Source: RGIG2161 sp964525525 (lineage in GTDB: Bacteria > Bacillota > Clostridia > Oscillospirales > CAG-272). Taken from it: a DNA stretch of 31,974 bases. Location: the NCBI GenBank assembly GCA_964525525.1, contig CAZGHD010000007.1, forward strand, positions 1-31,974. The letters run 5' to 3'. The notes beneath the pieces were generated by a model. It ran no database searches, was not told the DNA's origin, and was given only the letters and a program-made list of their open reading frames with translations. Made by a program: the position numbers and the translations under genes. Positions 30,836 to 31,974 of this stretch are shown piece after piece. Within the stretch, counting starts at the first letter, position 1; each line of letters begins with the position of its first letter.

Positions 30836-31363
30836 TTAATCTTCGTCGCTCGGGACGATAAGTCCGTACGCTCCGTCGTCTCTCTTGTAAACAACGCAGG
30901 TATCATTTGTCTCGGAGTTGACAAACACGAAAAACTTGTGTCCGATCAGATTCATCTGAAGGATAGCCTCTTCCGGTGACATAGGCTTAAAGGAGAACGA
31001 CTTTACTCTGATGTTAAACTCTGTTTCTTCATCAACGTCCGCATCGCCCACGTCATGAACAAACGCGCCCTGTCTGAGTCTGCGTTCGAGGCGAGTTTTA
31101 TTTTTGCGGATCTGGCGCTCTATCGTTTCTATACAGCGATCAAGAGCGTTGTTAAAGGTTTCGTCCTCTTCCTCACTGCGGAAAAGCGTACCCGAATATG
31201 AGATGGTAATTTCAAGATTTTCTTTGTTACGCTTGCGACTGAAAGTTACGTAAGCCTCTGCTTCATCAGGAAAGAACTTATCGAATTTAGTAAGTTTTTT
31301 CTCAACCAAAGCCTTGAGATCTTCTGCAACCGTAAACTGTCTTCCGATAATAGTGATTTTCAT
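30836..31363 (-). CDS. hpf: Ribosome hibernation promoting factor, long form
   Basis: A 175-residue protein. Residues 1-95 are the HPF/RaiA ribosome-binding fold (MKITIIGRQFTVAEDLKALVEKKL, then RCIETIERQIRKNKTRL). A linker follows, and residues about 120-175 are the dimer domain of long HPF (RVKSFSFKPMSPEEAILQMNLIGHKFFVFVN). It pairs 70S ribosomes into inactive 100S dimers in resting cells. It has an own promoter and terminator. The ATG has GGCGGA at about 8 bases. Confidence 0.96.
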   Translation of the reverse strand: MKITIIGRQFTVAEDLKALVEKKLTKFDKFFPDEAEAYVTFSRKRNKENLEITISYSGTLFRSEEEDETFNNALDRCIETIERQIRKNKTRLERRLRQGAFVHDVGDADVDEETEFNIRVKSFSFKPMSPEEAILQMNLIGHKFFVFVNSETNDTCVVYKRDDGAYGLIVPSDED

Positions 31364-31418
31364 ATTTTATCCGCCTTTTCATTTATTGAGAAGCGCATCT
31401 GTCACTACCTCTGATTTG

Positions 31419-31424
31419 ATTATA
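31419..31424 (-). promoter_or_regulatory. Extended -10 promoter element of hpf
   Basis: On the minus strand ATGGTATAAT, an extended -10 with no good -35 box 17 bases upstream (T-rich). The leader to the ATG at 31363 would be about 50 bases. Confidence 0.55.
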
Positions 31425-31505
31425 CCATATATATACGAAAAAATAAATAGTTTTTTTGATTTTTTTCTGATTTTTTTATGAACTTTTTCCAAACATTTGA
31501 TAAAA

Positions 31506-31533
31506 AACACCCAAACAGTAAAGTTTGGGTGTT
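31506..31533 (-). terminator. Terminator after the asd gene
   Basis: AACACCCAAAC / GTTTGGGTGTT with a 6-base loop, followed on the minus strand by TTTTTTATC. Confidence 0.92.
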
Positions 31534-31544
31534 GATTTGAAAGA

Positions 31545-31974
31545 TTATTTATTGAAATAGCCTTCTCTGTAAAGAAGCTCTGCAGTAAGAAGTCCACCGC
31601 CTGCCGCGCCGCGAAGAGTGTTGTGAGCAAGACCGATAAACTTATAGTCAAACATGGTATCCTCACGAAGACGTCCGAGGGTTATACCCAGACCGCCGTA
31701 AATATCACGGTCGAGAGCCGCCTGAGGGCGGTTATCCTCTTCAAAATAAGTAATAAACTGCTCGGGAGCACTGGGAAGTCCAAGTTCCTGAGGTCTGCCG
31801 CTGAATTCTTTCCAGCGCTTGATAATTTCTTCCTTGGTAGGCTTGTTTTCAAAGTTTACAAATACAGCCGCGGTATGACCGTCGGTTACAGGAACGCGAA
31901 CGCACTGAGTGGTGATGAGCGGAGAATCAGCCTTAACGACAGTTCCGTTCTCAACCTTACCCCAGATTCTGAGG
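31545..31974 (-). CDS. asd: Aspartate-semialdehyde dehydrogenase, C-terminal part, 5' end outside the window
   Basis: The minus strand is open from the window edge to a TAA at 31545-31547, giving about 143 residues. TTQCVRVPVTDGHTAAVFV, KRWKEF, LPSAPEQFITYFEEEDRPQ-like, DRDIYGGLGITLGRLRED, FDYKFIGLAHNTLRGAAGG and the end LLTAELLYREGYFNK match the C-terminal domain of the archaeal/fungal-type Asd, with the substrate-binding His in the DGHT motif. The enzyme makes aspartate semialdehyde for lysine, threonine and methionine synthesis. The N-terminal NADP domain and catalytic cysteine lie outside the window. Confidence 0.92.
   Translation of the reverse strand, partial: LRIWGKVENGTVVKADSPLITTQCVRVPVTDGHTAAVFVNFENKPTKEEIIKRWKEFSGRPQELGLPSAPEQFITYFEEDNRPQAALDRDIYGGLGITLGRLREDTMFDYKFIGLAHNTLRGAAGGGLLTAELLYREGYFNK

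Noticed and set aside
31379..31666. 95-residue reading frame on the minus strand
   Set aside because: It runs through the asd terminator and the hpf promoter, and overlaps the real asd frame, which clearly encodes the C-terminus of Asd.
1..31974. CRISPR arrays, insertion sequences, prophage genes, tRNA or rRNA
   Set aside because: No regular spaced repeats, transposase or integrase motifs, attachment-site duplications or tRNA cloverleaf patterns were seen by eye on either strand.

Overview
The window looks like chromosomal DNA of a low-to-moderate GC, anaerobic Firmicute of the class Clostridia. The reasons are a T-box leader, an AbrB-type regulator, a long-form HPF, an ECF transporter S component, a small 2[4Fe-4S] ferredoxin, a NAD-linked glycerol-3-phosphate oxidation trio, and the block speA-like/holB/ricT/trmN6/rsmI/abrB that is also found in Bacillus subtilis. 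Promoters are very regular (TTGAxx, 16-17 nt spacer, TATAAT). I see no phage, transposon, CRISPR array, tRNA or rRNA.

Layout: 1-2976 (+) holds the 3' end of a type IIA topoisomerase A subunit, a small membrane protein, a trigger-factor-like lipoprotein and a four-helix membrane protein. 3113-6148 (-) is a GlpO/GlpA-like dehydrogenase, a FAD/NAD oxidoreductase and a DUF1667 protein, read from a promoter whose spacer holds an inverted repeat. 6340-6981 (+) is a DUF4867 protein, convergent with a tyrosine phosphatase (7029-8114, -). 8229-12030 (-) is a heterodimeric ABC exporter followed by a small unknown protein. 12097-17799 (-) is the conserved housekeeping block abrB, rsmI, trmN6, ferredoxin, ricT, holB and an Orn/Lys/Arg decarboxylase. 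17971-22768 (+) is nagA, a membrane protein, metG and tatD. 22769-25392 (+) is a T-box leader and a 759-residue HTH-cupin-acyl-CoA ligase fusion. 25393-27482 (-) is a ferritin-like protein, an ECF S component and a divergent CoaX-like kinase. 27610-28293 (+) is a degenerate PHP/CpsB-like protein. 28294-31974 (-) is pcrA, hpf and the 3' part of an aspartate-semialdehyde dehydrogenase gene.

The most interesting element is the T-box in front of the HTH-cupin-acyl-CoA ligase. A tRNA-sensing switch on a carboxylic acid:CoA ligase suggests that the ligase serves amino-acid supply, for example by activating a branched or aromatic acid for reductive carboxylation and transamination. My best reading of the specifier is ATC (Ile), with limited confidence. 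A second unusual locus is the CoaX-like/PHP-like divergent pair. Both proteins have lost canonical catalytic residues, a perfect 14-bp inverted repeat lies between them, and an ECF S component sits beside the CoaX-like gene.
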